From: DASUAS01 sp963750045
GTDB lineage: Bacteria; Actinomycetota; Acidimicrobiia; IMCC26256; DASPTH01
NCBI GenBank assembly: GCA_963750045.1
Contig: CAVVPD010000004.1
Location: 248,001-312,000 of the forward strand
Direction: 5' to 3'
DNA length: 64,000 nucleotides
Shown here: one piece after another, positions 49,096 through 58,868 of the stretch
Numbering within the stretch: position 1 is the first letter of the stretch
Layout of the letters: every line of letters starts with the position of its first letter
The notes under the pieces: model-generated
Told to the model about the DNA's origin: nothing
The model's database searches: none
The model's input: only the letters and a program-made list of their open reading frames with translations
Position numbers and translations under genes: made by a program

Positions 49096-50334
49096 CTGCG
49101 TGGACGGCGCATCGTCCTCGGTGTGAGCGGCGGCATCGCCGCGTACAAGGCGGTCGACGTGTGCCGCCGCCTCGTCGACGCCGGCGCGCACGTCGCGCCG
49201 GTGCTCACCGAGGACGCGCTGCGGTTCGTCGGTGCGCTCACCTTCTCGGCGCTCGCGTCGGAACCGGCCCGCACCTCGCTGTTCGACGCGCCCGAGCCCA
49301 TCCCCCACACCCGGCTCGGCCAGGCCGCCGATCTCGTGATCGTGGCGCCCGCCACGGCCAAGCTGCTGGGCAAGTACGCGGCCGGTATCTCCGACGACCT
49401 GCTCACCGCGACGCTGCTCGCCACCCGCGCGCCGGTGCTGGTGGCGCCGGCCATGCACACCGAGATGTGGGAGCACCCGGCGGTGCAGGACAACCTTGCG
49501 ACGCTGCGGCGACGGGGCGTCCACGTGGTCGATCCCGCGGCCGGGCGCCTGGCCGGCGGCGACGTCGGCGAGGGCCGCCTGGCCGATCCGGCCGACATCG
49601 TGGCGGCCGCCGCCGCGGTGCTCGCGGATCCGGGCCCGGGTGCGCGGGACCACCACGCGTTGGCCGGAGTCCACGTGCTGGTCACGGCCGGAGGCACCCG
49701 CGAACCCATCGACGCAGTGCGCATCATCACCAACCGCTCGTCCGGCAAGCAGGGCTACGCCATCGCCGAGGTGGCCGCCCGGCAGGGCGCGACGGTCACG
49801 CTGGTCACCACCATCGGCCGGCCCCCGCCCGCGGGCGTCGAGATCGTGCCGGTGCAGACGGCCGCCGAGATGCAGGACGCCGTGCTGGCCCGGGCCGCGG
49901 CCAGCGACGTGATCGTGATGGCGGCCGCGGTGGCCGACTTCCGCCCCAAGGAACCGCCCGACCGCAAGCTCAAGAAGCACGAGGGCATCCCCGAGATCGT
50001 GCTGGAACCGACCCACGACTTCCTCGTCGACCTCGGGCGCGAGAAGGCGCCGACCCAGGTGCTGGTCGGGTTCGCGGCGGAGACCGACGACCTCGTCGAC
50101 AACGCCGCGAGCAAGCTGCGTGCCAAGCGGCTCGACCTGATCGTCGGCAACGACATCTCCCAGCCCGACGCGGGCTTCGAGGTCGACACCAACCGTGCCG
50201 TCATCCTCGACGTGGACGGCGCGATCGACACCCTCCCGTTGCTGGCGAAATCCGACCTCGCCGGGGTCATCCTCGATAAGGTCGCCGGCCTGCTCGCACA
50301 GAAGAAGCTCGCACACGAGAAAGCAGAGTCATGA
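49096..50334 (+). CDS. coaBC: Phosphopantothenoylcysteine synthetase/decarboxylase
   Basis: About 412 residues. CoaC half: VLGVSGGIAAYKAVDVCRRL (flavin site), ApAMHTEMWEHPA. CoaB half: VTAGGTREPIDAVRIITNRSSGKQG and FRPKEPPDRKLKK. Makes 4'-phosphopantetheine from phosphopantothenate and cysteine. No ATG, GTG or TTG exists in frame between the rpoZ stop and the flavin motif; CTG 49096 with GAGGAG six bases upstream is the best start. Overlaps metK (ATGA). Confidence 0.92.
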   Translation: MRGRRIVLGVSGGIAAYKAVDVCRRLVDAGAHVAPVLTEDALRFVGALTFSALASEPARTSLFDAPEPIPHTRLGQAADLVIVAPATAKLLGKYAAGISDDLLTATLLATRAPVLVAPAMHTEMWEHPAVQDNLATLRRRGVHVVDPAAGRLAGGDVGEGRLADPADIVAAAAAVLADPGPGARDHHALAGVHVLVTAGGTREPIDAVRIITNRSSGKQGYAIAEVAARQGATVTLVTTIGRPPPAGVEIVPVQTAAEMQDAVLARAAASDVIVMAAAVADFRPKEPPDRKLKKHEGIPEIVLEPTHDFLVDLGREKAPTQVLVGFAAETDDLVDNAASKLRAKRLDLIVGNDISQPDAGFEVDTNRAVILDVDGAIDTLPLLAKSDLAGVILDKVAGLLAQKKLAHEKAES

Positions 50335-51527
50335 CCGACCGCTACACGTTCACGTCCGAATCGGTGACCGAGGGTCACCCGGACAAGATGTCCGACCAGA
50401 TCAGCGACTCCGTCCTCGACGCGATCTTCGAGCAGGACCCGCAGAGTCGCGTGGCCTGCGAGACGCTCTGCACGACCGGCCTGATCGTCGTCGCCGGTGA
50501 GATCTCCACCCGCGCCCAGATCGACTACCAGCGCACCGTGCGCGACACCGTGCGGAGCATCGGCTACTCGAGCAGCGCCTTCGGCTTCGACGCCAACACC
50601 TGCGCGGTCATCACCTCGATCGACGAGCAGTCGCCCGACATCGCCATGGGCGTCGACAAGGCCAAGGAACTGCGCGACGGCACCGGCGACCACTACGACG
50701 AGGTCGGTGCCGGCGACCAGGGGATGATGTTCGGCTACGCCTGCGACGACACCGACGACCTCATGCCCATGCCGATCTGGTTCGCGCACCGCCTCGCCAA
50801 GCGCCTCACCCAGGTGCGCAAGGAGGGCATCCTCGACTACCTCCGCCCGGACGGCAAGACCCAGGTCACCCTCTCGTACGAGGACGGCAGGCCCAAGCGC
50901 CTCTCGACCGTGCTCATCTCCAGCCAGCACGGTCCGGGCATCGACATCGACGGCCAGATGCGCGACGACATCATCGAGCACGTGATCAAGCCGACCGTGC
51001 CCGAGCAGTTCGCGAGCGACGACTACGAGGTGCTGTGCAACCCCACCGGCGCGTTCGAGCTCGGAGGGCCCCACGCCGACTGCGGCCTCACCGGACGCAA
51101 GATCATCGTCGACACCTACGGCGGGATGGCCCGTCACGGTGGTGGTGCGTTCAGCGGCAAGGACCCGACCAAGGTCGACCGCTCGGCCGCCTACGCGGTG
51201 CGTCACGTGGCCAAGAACGTCGTCGCCGCGGGGATCGCGTCGCGCTGTGAGGTGCAGGTCGCGTACGCCATCGGCGTGTCGCACCCGGTGTCGGTGATGG
51301 TCGAGACGTTCGGCACGTCGCAGATCGACCCGGACAAGCTGCCCGGGCTCGTGCACGACATCTTCGACCTCCGACCGGCCGCGATCATCGAACGCCTCGA
51401 CCTGCGTCGCCCGATCTACCGCAACACCGCGGCGTACGGGCACTTCGGCCGCAGCGACCGCGACTTCACGTGGGAGCGCACCGACCACGCGGACGAGCTC
51501 AAGAAGGCGGCGGAGGCGATCGCCTGA
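50331..51527 (+). CDS. metK: S-adenosylmethionine synthetase
   Basis: 398 residues, full length and unbroken. FTSESVTEGHPDKMSDQISD at the N-terminus, GAGDQGMMFGYA and GGGAFSGKDPTKVDRSAAY are the three MetK signatures. Makes SAM from methionine and ATP, also used by the methyltransferases of the polysaccharide locus. Coupled to coaBC. Confidence 0.97.
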   Translation: MTDRYTFTSESVTEGHPDKMSDQISDSVLDAIFEQDPQSRVACETLCTTGLIVVAGEISTRAQIDYQRTVRDTVRSIGYSSSAFGFDANTCAVITSIDEQSPDIAMGVDKAKELRDGTGDHYDEVGAGDQGMMFGYACDDTDDLMPMPIWFAHRLAKRLTQVRKEGILDYLRPDGKTQVTLSYEDGRPKRLSTVLISSQHGPGIDIDGQMRDDIIEHVIKPTVPEQFASDDYEVLCNPTGAFELGGPHADCGLTGRKIIVDTYGGMARHGGGAFSGKDPTKVDRSAAYAVRHVAKNVVAAGIASRCEVQVAYAIGVSHPVSVMVETFGTSQIDPDKLPGLVHDIFDLRPAAIIERLDLRRPIYRNTAAYGHFGRSDRDFTWERTDHADELKKAAEAIA

Positions 51528-53305
51528 CACGAGGCGGCCTCATCTGTCGGGTCCAGCCCGACGTCCCCGCGATCCGTCGCGCGTTCGACTACCTCGTTCC
51601 GGAACGTCTCGGCACCGGCGACCTGACGACGGGCACGATCGTGAGGGTCCCGTTGCACGGGCGGCCGCGTGCGCGGGTGGGTGCTCGACCCGGACGTGGC
51701 CGTGCCCGAAGCGCCGGCCGGACGACTGCGGGAGCTGTCGGCCGTGGTGTCGGCCGGCCCTCCGCCCGATGTGGTCGACCTGTGCCGGTGGGCCGCGTGG
51801 CGGTGGGCGGGCCCGGTGGCGACGTTCCTCCGTGCGGCTTCGTCCCCCAACGTGGTGCGTGGCGCGGCTGCGCCGGAGCGGGAGCGCGCGGTCTACCCGG
51901 GGCCTGCGCTCGACGGTGCGGAGCTGCGCGTCGTCGGCCCCCGCGACCACCTGGAGGTGCCGCTCGCGCCCGAGGGTTCGACGCTGGTGATCGATCCGTC
52001 ACCCGCGCGCGGCGCCCACCTCGCGGCGCGCCGGCGCGACGAGGGCCGCGAGGTGGTCACGCCCGGCTCGGAACATCCCGACGCGGTGCGCACCGAGCAC
52101 TGGGAGCGCGCCCGCGCCGGCGTGTGTGTCGTGATCGGCGGGCGGAGCGCGGTGTGGGCACCGGTGCCCGACCTCGCCGCGATCGTCGTGCTCGACGAGA
52201 GCGACGAGGCATTGGAGGACGAGCGCGCGCCCACGTGGAACGCACGCGTGTCGTCGCGCTCGAGCGCGCGCGTCGCGCGTCGGCAGCGGTGCGGCTGATC
52301 ACGCCCGCGCCCAGCGTCGACGCACTGGTCGCGGTGGGGAGCGGCGCGCCGATGCCCCCGCGCGTTCGGTCGGCCGCGCCTGGCCCCGCGTCGACGTCGT
52401 CGACCAGCGCGACGAAGAACCCGGCCACGGGCTGCTCAGCGCGGCGTTGGCCGACGGCCTGCGGCGGACCGTCGCGGAGGACGATCGGGCGATCTGCGTG
52501 CTGAACCGACGGGGGCGTGCGCGGCTGCTGGCGCGCCACGCGTGCAGGGAGCTGGCGCGGTGTGAGACGTGCGGCGCCACCGTCGAGCAGCGTGACCACG
52601 GGTTGACGTGCGCGCGCTGCGGCACGGTGCGCCCGCTCGTGTGCCTCCACTGTCACGGCAGCCGTTTCCGGGCCGTGCGGCCGGGGATCACGCGCGTGCG
52701 TGACGACCTGGCCGCGCTCCTGCCCCGGACCGAGGTGGCCGCGGTCGACGCCGCCACCGCCGAGGTCACCGACGCTGCCGGTGCTCGTCGGCACCGAAGC
52801 CGTCCTGCACCGGGTGGCCGCGGACGGAGGGTCCCGCGCGGTCGGCCTGGTCGCCTACCTCGAGCTCGATCAGGAGCTCCTGGCCCCGCGTGCCTACGCC
52901 GCCGAGCAGGCGCAGTGGCTCCTCGTGCGCGGTGCCCGCCTGCTCGGGCGGCGCGGACTGCTCCTCGTGCAGACGCGCCTGCCGGGCCACGAGGTGGTGG
53001 AAGCCGCGGTGCGGGGCACGCCGATGCTGGTGGCCGAGGCGGAACGGGACCGCCGCCGAGCACTCGGATTTCCGCCGTTCGGGGGCCTGGCCGACGTCCG
53101 CGGGGCGCCGGCGGCGGTCGCCGCGGCGGTCGCCGCGGTGCGCGAGCAGGGGGTCACGGTGCTCGGCCCGACGCCCGACGGGACCCAGGCGCTGTTCCGC
53201 GCGCCCTCCACCGGCGCGTTGTGCGACGTGCTCGCCGCGCCGGCCGTGGACGCGGCGCGAACCCATGGTCGCCTGCGCGTCGACGTGGATCCACGCCGGG
53301 TCTGA
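51524..53305 (+). CDS. priA: PriA-family primosomal protein N' (helicase motifs absent), multiple frameshifts
   Basis: Reads as about 590 residues once four indels are repaired near 51665, 52246, 52365 and 52775. In order: AFDYLVPERLG and RVRGWVLDPDV (N-terminal DNA-binding), a degenerate ATPase region with LVIDPSPARGAHLA in place of Walker A, zinc-finger cysteines (CETCG, CARCG, CLHCHG), LVGTEAVLHR and GFPPFGGLADV. Actinobacterial PriA usually lacks helicase motifs. Start may be CTG 51524, GGAGG seven bases upstream, overlapping the metK stop. Essential replication-restart family, so the breaks are suspicious. Confidence 0.8.
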
Positions 53306-53349
53306 GCGGCGCCCCGGTCGGGTGACGTGCCAGCGGGTAACTTGGAGGC

Positions 53350-53880
53350 ATGTATCCGCTCCGGCTCTTCGGCGATCCCGTGCTGAAGCAGCGCGCGCGC
53401 GAGGTCGAGAACCTCGACGACGATCTGGTCACGCTGGTCCACGGCATGTACGACACGATGGACCTCGAAGACGGCATCGGCCTGGCCGCCCCGCAGGTGG
53501 GGGTGCGCAAGCGGCTCTTCACCTTCGATCTGCACGAGGGTGAAGGCCCGGGAGTGGTGATCAACCCGGAGATCGTCGAGTCCGTTGGCGAGGTGCTGTC
53601 CGACGAGGGCTGCCTCTCGGTGCCCGGCTACCGGTTCGAGGTGCTCCGGGCCGAGCGGGTGACCATGCGCGGTCTCGGCCTCGACGGCGGCGAGATCGTC
53701 ATGGAGGGTGACGACCTGCTCGCCCGGATGATCCAGCACGAGATCGACCACCTCGACGGTGTGCTCCTCCTCGACCGGGTCGAGCCCGACGTCCGTCGTG
53801 AGGCCCTCAGGGAGATGAGGACGCGCGAGTTCCCGACGCGCGAGGTGCCCGCGTGTTCGGGCAGCGACCGCGGCCTGTAG
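53350..53880 (+). CDS. def: Peptide deformylase
   Basis: 176 residues. The three motifs are GIGLAAPQVG, EGCLSVPG (metal-binding Cys) and QHEIDHLDG (His-Glu-x-x-His). Removes formyl groups from nascent proteins. TTGGAGG precedes ATG 53350. Pairs with fmt downstream. Confidence 0.95.
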   Translation: MYPLRLFGDPVLKQRAREVENLDDDLVTLVHGMYDTMDLEDGIGLAAPQVGVRKRLFTFDLHEGEGPGVVINPEIVESVGEVLSDEGCLSVPGYRFEVLRAERVTMRGLGLDGGEIVMEGDDLLARMIQHEIDHLDGVLLLDRVEPDVRREALREMRTREFPTREVPACSGSDRGL

Positions 53881-53953
53881 ATGATCGATTCCGTTGCGTC
53901 GTCCCGCCTCCCGGGCGCGACTCCGCTGTTCCTCCGCTAGGCCGGCTGCCCGC

Positions 53954-54857
53954 GTGCGACTGGTCTTCTTCGGTACACCCGACGACGCGGTTCCCGCGTT
54001 CGCGTGCGTTGCACGCCGCCGGGCACGACATCGCGCTCGTCGTCACCCAACCCGACCGTCGCCGCGGCCGGGGGAGCGAGCCCAGCGCCAGCCCGGTGAA
54101 GGCCGCGGCCCGCGAGCTCGAGCTCCCGGTGCTCACGCCCGAGCGTTCGTCCGAGGTGCGCGACGACGTCGCCGCTTCGGGCGCGGAGCTCGGTGTGGTG
54201 GTCGCGTTCGGCCAGATCCTCCCCGAGGCGCTGCTCGAGGCACTGCCGTGCGGGTTCGTGAACCTGCACTTCTCGCTGCTGCCGCGCTGGCGGGGCGCGG
54301 CTCCGGTCGAGCGGGCGATGCTCGCCCAGGACCCCGAGACCGGCGTGTGCGTCATGGCACTCGAGGCCGGGCTCGACACCGGACCGGTCTACGCCCGGGC
54401 GACGTGCCCGATCGCGGGGCACGAGACCGCCGGCGAGCTGCGGGCACGTCTCGCGGCCCTCGGCACCGAGCTGTTGATCACGACGCTGCCCAAGATCCCG
54501 ACCACGACGCCGAGTCCCCAGGTGGGCACACCCACCTACGCGGACAAGCTCACGGTCGAGGAGTTCGAGCTCGACTGGGAACAGCCTGCGGTCGACCTGG
54601 CGCGCGTCATCCGGGCCGGCAACCCGCGTCCCGGCGCGTGGACCACCGACCACGGCGGCCGGTTGAAGATCTGGCGGTGCCGGCCACTGTCGGCCAGCGT
54701 CGACGAGCCGCCGGGCACGGTGTTCGGCCACACCCGGGTCGCCACCGGCGACGGCGCACTCGAGCTGGTGGAGGTCCAACCGGAGGGTCGACGGGTGATG
54801 GCGGCGAACGTGTGGCTGGCCGGCCGGCGCGCGCCGACGAAGCTGCTCGGCACGTGA
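53954..54857 (+). CDS. fmt: Methionyl-tRNA formyltransferase (frameshifted near the N-terminus)
   Basis: Starts GTG 53954 with RLVFFGTPDDAVPAFA, then an extra base near 54003 moves the frame; sequence continues ALHAAGHDIALVVTQPDRRRGRG. LHFSLLPRWRGAAPVERA is the formyl-THF-binding signature and the C-terminal OB-like domain ends LLGT. About 300 residues after repair. Essential or near-essential, so an error is likely. Confidence 0.93.
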
Positions 54858-54882
54858 GCGCGGTGGCCGCGGTCGGCGTGGC

Positions 54883-56269
54883 ATGAGCTCGGAAACGAAA
54901 CGCAAGCCCGGGCGCGCGAAGGGTGGGAAGCGGGGGGCGGCGACGAAGACCACGCCGCCCGGGACGGTGACCGGCGCGCGCGTCGTCGCCGTCGACGCGC
55001 TCGTCCGCATCGACGACGGCGCTTACGCGCACGTGGTGCTCCCGGCCATGCTGTCGCAGACCGCGCTGTCCGACCGCGACCGGGCCTTCACCACCGACCT
55101 GGTCTACGGGACCGTGCGCGCGCAGCGCCGCCTCGACGACCTGCTCGGGCACGTGGTGAAGCGACCGTTGCACCGGCTCGACCCTCCGGTGCGCGCCGCC
55201 CTGCGCCTCGGCGCCTATCAGCTGCTGGGTGACACGCCCCCGCACGCCGCGGTCGCCGCGACCGTCGACGCGGTGGGGGCGCGGTCGCCGCGTGCGCGCG
55301 GCTTCGTGAACGCCAACCTGCGCGCGCTCACCCGTCTCCCGCAGCCGTGGCCCGAGCCGGCGAGCGAGGCCGTGGCACTTTCCTACCCGGACTGGCTGGT
55401 CGAGCGCCTCACCGCCGAGCTCGGCGCCGCCGACGCGCGTGCCGCGCTCGTCGCCATGAACGAACCCGCCGCGGTCACGTTGCGGCCCAACCCCCGGATC
55501 ATGACCGCGGACGCGCTGGCCGAGGAGCTCCGAGCCGCCGGCGCCGAGGTCGAGCGCGGCCGTCTCGTGCCCGACGCGCTCATCGTGCGCGGCATCGGCG
55601 ACCCCGCCCGGCTCGACGCGGTGCACGAAGGCCGGGCGACGCCGCAGGACCAGGGCAGCCAGGCCGTCGTCGCCGCGCTCGCCCCGGAGCCGGGAGAGCG
55701 TGTCGCGGATCTCGCCGCCGCCCCGGGCGGCAAGGCCACCGCCGTCGCCGAACGGGTGGGGCCCGAGGGCGTGGTCGTGGCCGTCGACGTCGACCCCGGC
55801 CGGGTGCGCATGATCGCCACCGCCCGTGCACGGCTCGAGGTCGGTCAGCTCGCGCCGGTCGTCGGCGACGCCCGCACCCCGCCGTTGCGCGCCGGTGTGT
55901 TCGACCGGGTGCTGCTCGACGCTCCGTGCAGCGGCATCGGGGTGCTCCGGCGCCGGCCCGACGCCCGCTGGCAGCTCCGGCCCGAGGCGATCGACGAGCT
56001 CGCCGGCCTGCAGCGGGCACTGCTCGGCGCGGCGGCGCAGTTGGTCCGCCCCGGTGGTGTGCTGGCGTACTCGGTGTGCACCGTGACCGCGGCGGAGACG
56101 ACCGACGTCGACGACTGGGCCGCCGGACACCTCCCCGAATTCGGCGCGCTCGGCGCCGCCCGGTGGGTTGTGGACCCGCCGCGGCCGCGGCGCGATGTTG
56201 CTGCCCCAGGCCGGTGGCACCGACGGCATGTTCGTCCTGCTGCTCCGCCGCGCGGAGCACGCCGTCTAG
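54883..56269 (+). CDS. rsmB: 16S rRNA m5C967 methyltransferase (frameshift near C-terminus)
   Basis: N-terminal NusB-like domain (FTTDLVYGTVRAQRRLDDLL), then SAM domain: DLAAAPGGKATAVAE, DAPCSGIGVLRRRPDARW with catalytic Cys, and YSVCTVTAAET with the second Cys. Near 56185 the frame slips; the expected C-terminus MLLPQAGGTDGMFVLLLRRA continues in another frame to TAG 56267-56269. About 461 residues when repaired. Confidence 0.92.
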
Positions 56270-56280
56270 GTTTGGTTCCA

Positions 56281-56951
56281 TGAAGCTCGCGCCCTCGATC
56301 CTCTCGGCCGACTTCGCCGAGCTCGGTGCCGAGGTCGAGCGGGTCAGCGAGGTCGCCGACCTCCTGCACGTCGACGTGATGGACGGCCATTTCGTGCCCA
56401 ACCTCACCATCGGCCCGCCCGTGGTGAAGTCGCTACGGCGACGCACCGAGCTGTTCCTCGACTGCCACCTCATGGTCGACAACCCCGGCGTGCTGCTCGA
56501 GGAGTTCGCCGACGCCGGCGCCGACCGCTGCATCGTGCACGTGGAGCTGGGCGATCCCCGCCCGCTGTTCGACGAGCTGCGGGCCCGTGCCATGGGGGTG
56601 GGTCTCGTCCTCAACCCGCCCACGTCGGTCGACGCGGTGATGCCCTACCTCGACCAGATCGACCTGCTGCTGGTGATGAGCGTCAACCCCGGGTGGGGCG
56701 GCCAGGCGTTCATCCCCGAGGTGCTGGACAAGGTCGCCGCCGCCCGCAAGGAGATCGACGCCCGGGGCCTGGCGGTCGAGATCGAGATCGACGGCGGCAT
56801 CAACGTCGACACCGCGCCCGCGGCCGCGTCGGCCGGGTGCGACATCCTCGTCGCCGGCAGCGCGGTGTTCCGGGCCGAGGATCCCGTCGCCGCGGCGCGT
56901 GCGATCCTCGCAGCCGCCGGCGCCGCAACCGATCGGGGACGGGTCCGGTGA
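56281..56951 (+). CDS. rpe: Ribulose-phosphate 3-epimerase
   Basis: 223 residues, intact. APSILSADFAELG, LHVDVMDGHFVPNLTIGP, DCHLMVDNP and VNPGWGGQAFIPEVL then EIDGGIN are all present. Interconverts ribulose-5-P and xylulose-5-P. ATG 56281 lies 11 bases after the rsmB stop. Confidence 0.96.
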
Positions 56952-57433
56952 CGCCGCCGCCCGAGGTGGGGGTCGACCTCGTGGCCAAGGTGCTGGTCGT
57001 GTCCGACGGCGTGACGGCCGGCACCCGCGTCGACAACGCCGGCCCCAAGGTCGTCGCCCGCCTGGTCGACGCGGGGTGGGTCGTGCTCGAGCACCGGGTC
57101 ACCGCCGACGGCATCGACGAAGTCGCGTTCGCGCTCCGGGACCTCGTGACCGGCTTCACCGGCGTCGTCGTCACCACCGGGGGGACCGGGTTCGGCCCGC
57201 GCGACCTCACGCCCGAGGGCACCCGCGTGGTGATCGACAGGGAGGCGCCCGGGATGGCCGAGGCCATGCGCCGGGCCAGCGACTCGCCCGGGCGGCCGTT
57301 CGGGATGCTCGGCCGCGGCGTGTGCGGCACCGTCGGTACCGCCATCGTCGCCAACCTGCCCGGCTCCAGCAACGGTGCGCTCGAGTGCCTGGAGGTCGTC
57401 CTCCCCGCGCTGCCCACGCGCTCGACCTGCTGA
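56948..57433 (+). CDS. MogA/MoaB-family molybdopterin protein
   Basis: 161 residues from GTG 56948, overlapping the rpe stop. LVVSDGVTAGTRVDNAGP, GVVVTTGGTGFGPRDLTPEGT and LPGSSNGALECLEVVLPAL are the molybdopterin-adenylylation fold signatures. It acts in molybdenum cofactor synthesis, but MogA versus MoaB cannot be separated here. No other moa gene is nearby. Confidence 0.88.
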   Translation: MTPPPEVGVDLVAKVLVVSDGVTAGTRVDNAGPKVVARLVDAGWVVLEHRVTADGIDEVAFALRDLVTGFTGVVVTTGGTGFGPRDLTPEGTRVVIDREAPGMAEAMRRASDSPGRPFGMLGRGVCGTVGTAIVANLPGSSNGALECLEVVLPALPTRSTC

Positions 57434-57483
57434 GCGGCGGCCGGCCGCACTGACCCGAACGCACCCACCCGAACGGAGCTTCC

Positions 57484-58577
57484 ATGCGCGGCGGCCCTCC
57501 ACGAAGCCGGCAACCCCGAGCTGGTCCTCGGCGACGTCGACATCGCCGAGCCCGGCCCGGGCCGGGTGCGCGTGCGGGTGCACCACTGCGGCATCTGCCA
57601 CTCCGACTACACCGCCCTGCACAGCGCGTACGGCGCCAGCCCGTCGATCCTCGGCCACGAGGCCGCGGGCGTGGTCGACGCGGTCGGAGACGGCGTCACG
57701 ATGCTGGCGCCGGGCGACAAGGTCGTGCTCACGCCCATCGCGCCCTGCGGTCGTTGCTACTGGTGCCTGCGCAGCGAGCCGGGCTCGTGCGTGAACAACT
57801 CGGCGGTGCTGGGCGGGGCGTTCACCGACGGCACCACGGGCCTCTCGCGCCACGGCACCCTCGTGTACCGGGGCCTGGGCGTCGGCGGCTTCGCCGAGTA
57901 CGCGACGGCGAACGAGACCGGCGCGGTCAGGGTCCCGGCCGACACGCCACTCGAGACGGCCTGCGTGATCGGGTGCGCGGTCCAGACGGGCGTCGGTGCG
58001 GTGCTGAACACGGCGCGGGTGGAGCCGGGCGCCACCGTGCTCGTCCTCGGGTTGGGCGGCATCGGGCTGTCGGTCGTGCAGGGGGCACGTGCCGCGGGCG
58101 GCGCGCGTCGTCGCCAGCGACCTGCACGGCTGGCGCCGCGAGGCGGCGCGCCGGATGGGCGCCACCGACGTGCTCGATCCCGCCGTCGACGACGTCGTCG
58201 GCGCGACCAAGGAGATCACCGACGTCGGCGCGGACTATGCGTTCGAGTGCGCCGGTGTCTCGCAACTGGCCTCGGTCGGCATCGAGGCCACCCGGGCCGG
58301 GGGCACCACCGTCCTCGTCGGCGCGCCCGGGATCGACGAGAAGCTCGTCCTCGACCCGCTCGTGCTGTTCGGCATCGCCGAGAAGAAGCTCGTGGGCTGC
58401 TTCCTCGGCGGCTGCAACTCGCTGCGTGACATCCCCCGCATGGTGGCGATGTGGCGGGCGGGCCAACTCGACCTCGAGGCCCTGGTCACCGCCCGCCGCC
58501 CGCTCGACGAGATCAACGATGCCTTCACCGACCTCGCCGCCGGCCGCGGCATCCGCACGGTGATCGACCTCGTCTGA
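57484..58577 (+). CDS. Zinc-dependent alcohol dehydrogenase (two frameshifts)
   Basis: About 363 residues after repair. One extra base near 57490 hides the start (MRAALHEAGNPELVL) and another indel near 58103 splits the NAD domain. CGICHSDYTALH carries the catalytic zinc Cys, GHEAAGVVDAVGDGV follows, then the structural zinc cysteines (CGRCYWCLRSEPGSC), and VLVLGLGGIGLSVVQGA binds NAD. Resembles class III-like medium-chain dehydrogenases; substrate unknown. CGGAG precedes ATG 57484. Confidence 0.85.
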
Positions 58578-58616
58578 CCCGCGGGCCCGGGCCTACACTC
58601 CTGTCCACAAGCAAGC

Positions 58617-58783
58617 CCTCGGGGTTGGGTGCAATTCCCGACCGGCGGTGGTCAGGACGGTGCCCTCCGGTTATAATGGATGGCATTAGAACCTGAGAGC
58701 CCGCGAGCCCACGGCAGCCGGTCGTGGGTCGACCCGGTCAGAAGCCGGGGCCGACGGTGAAAGTCCGGATGGGAGAGGGCGCA
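58617..58783 (+). ncRNA. FMN riboswitch (RFN element) controlling the riboflavin operon
   Basis: Conserved RFN blocks occur in order: GGGTGCAATTCCCGACCGGCGGT, AGCCCGCGAGC, GCAGCCGGTC then GAAGCCGGGGCCGACGGTGAAAGTCCGGATGGGAGAG, each matching the aptamer core. A variable stem with GGTTATAATGG fills 58660-58700. It ends about 86 bases before ribD. FMN binding would terminate transcription or hide the ribosome site; no clear terminator U-tract is seen, so translational control is likelier. Confidence 0.93.
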
Positions 58784-58868
58784 GACCAGGATCGACGGCG
58801 CAGCCGCGCCGGCGCTCGCTGCGCTCACCCCGTCGGGGAGACATGAGACGGGAGACGGAGCGCAACTG

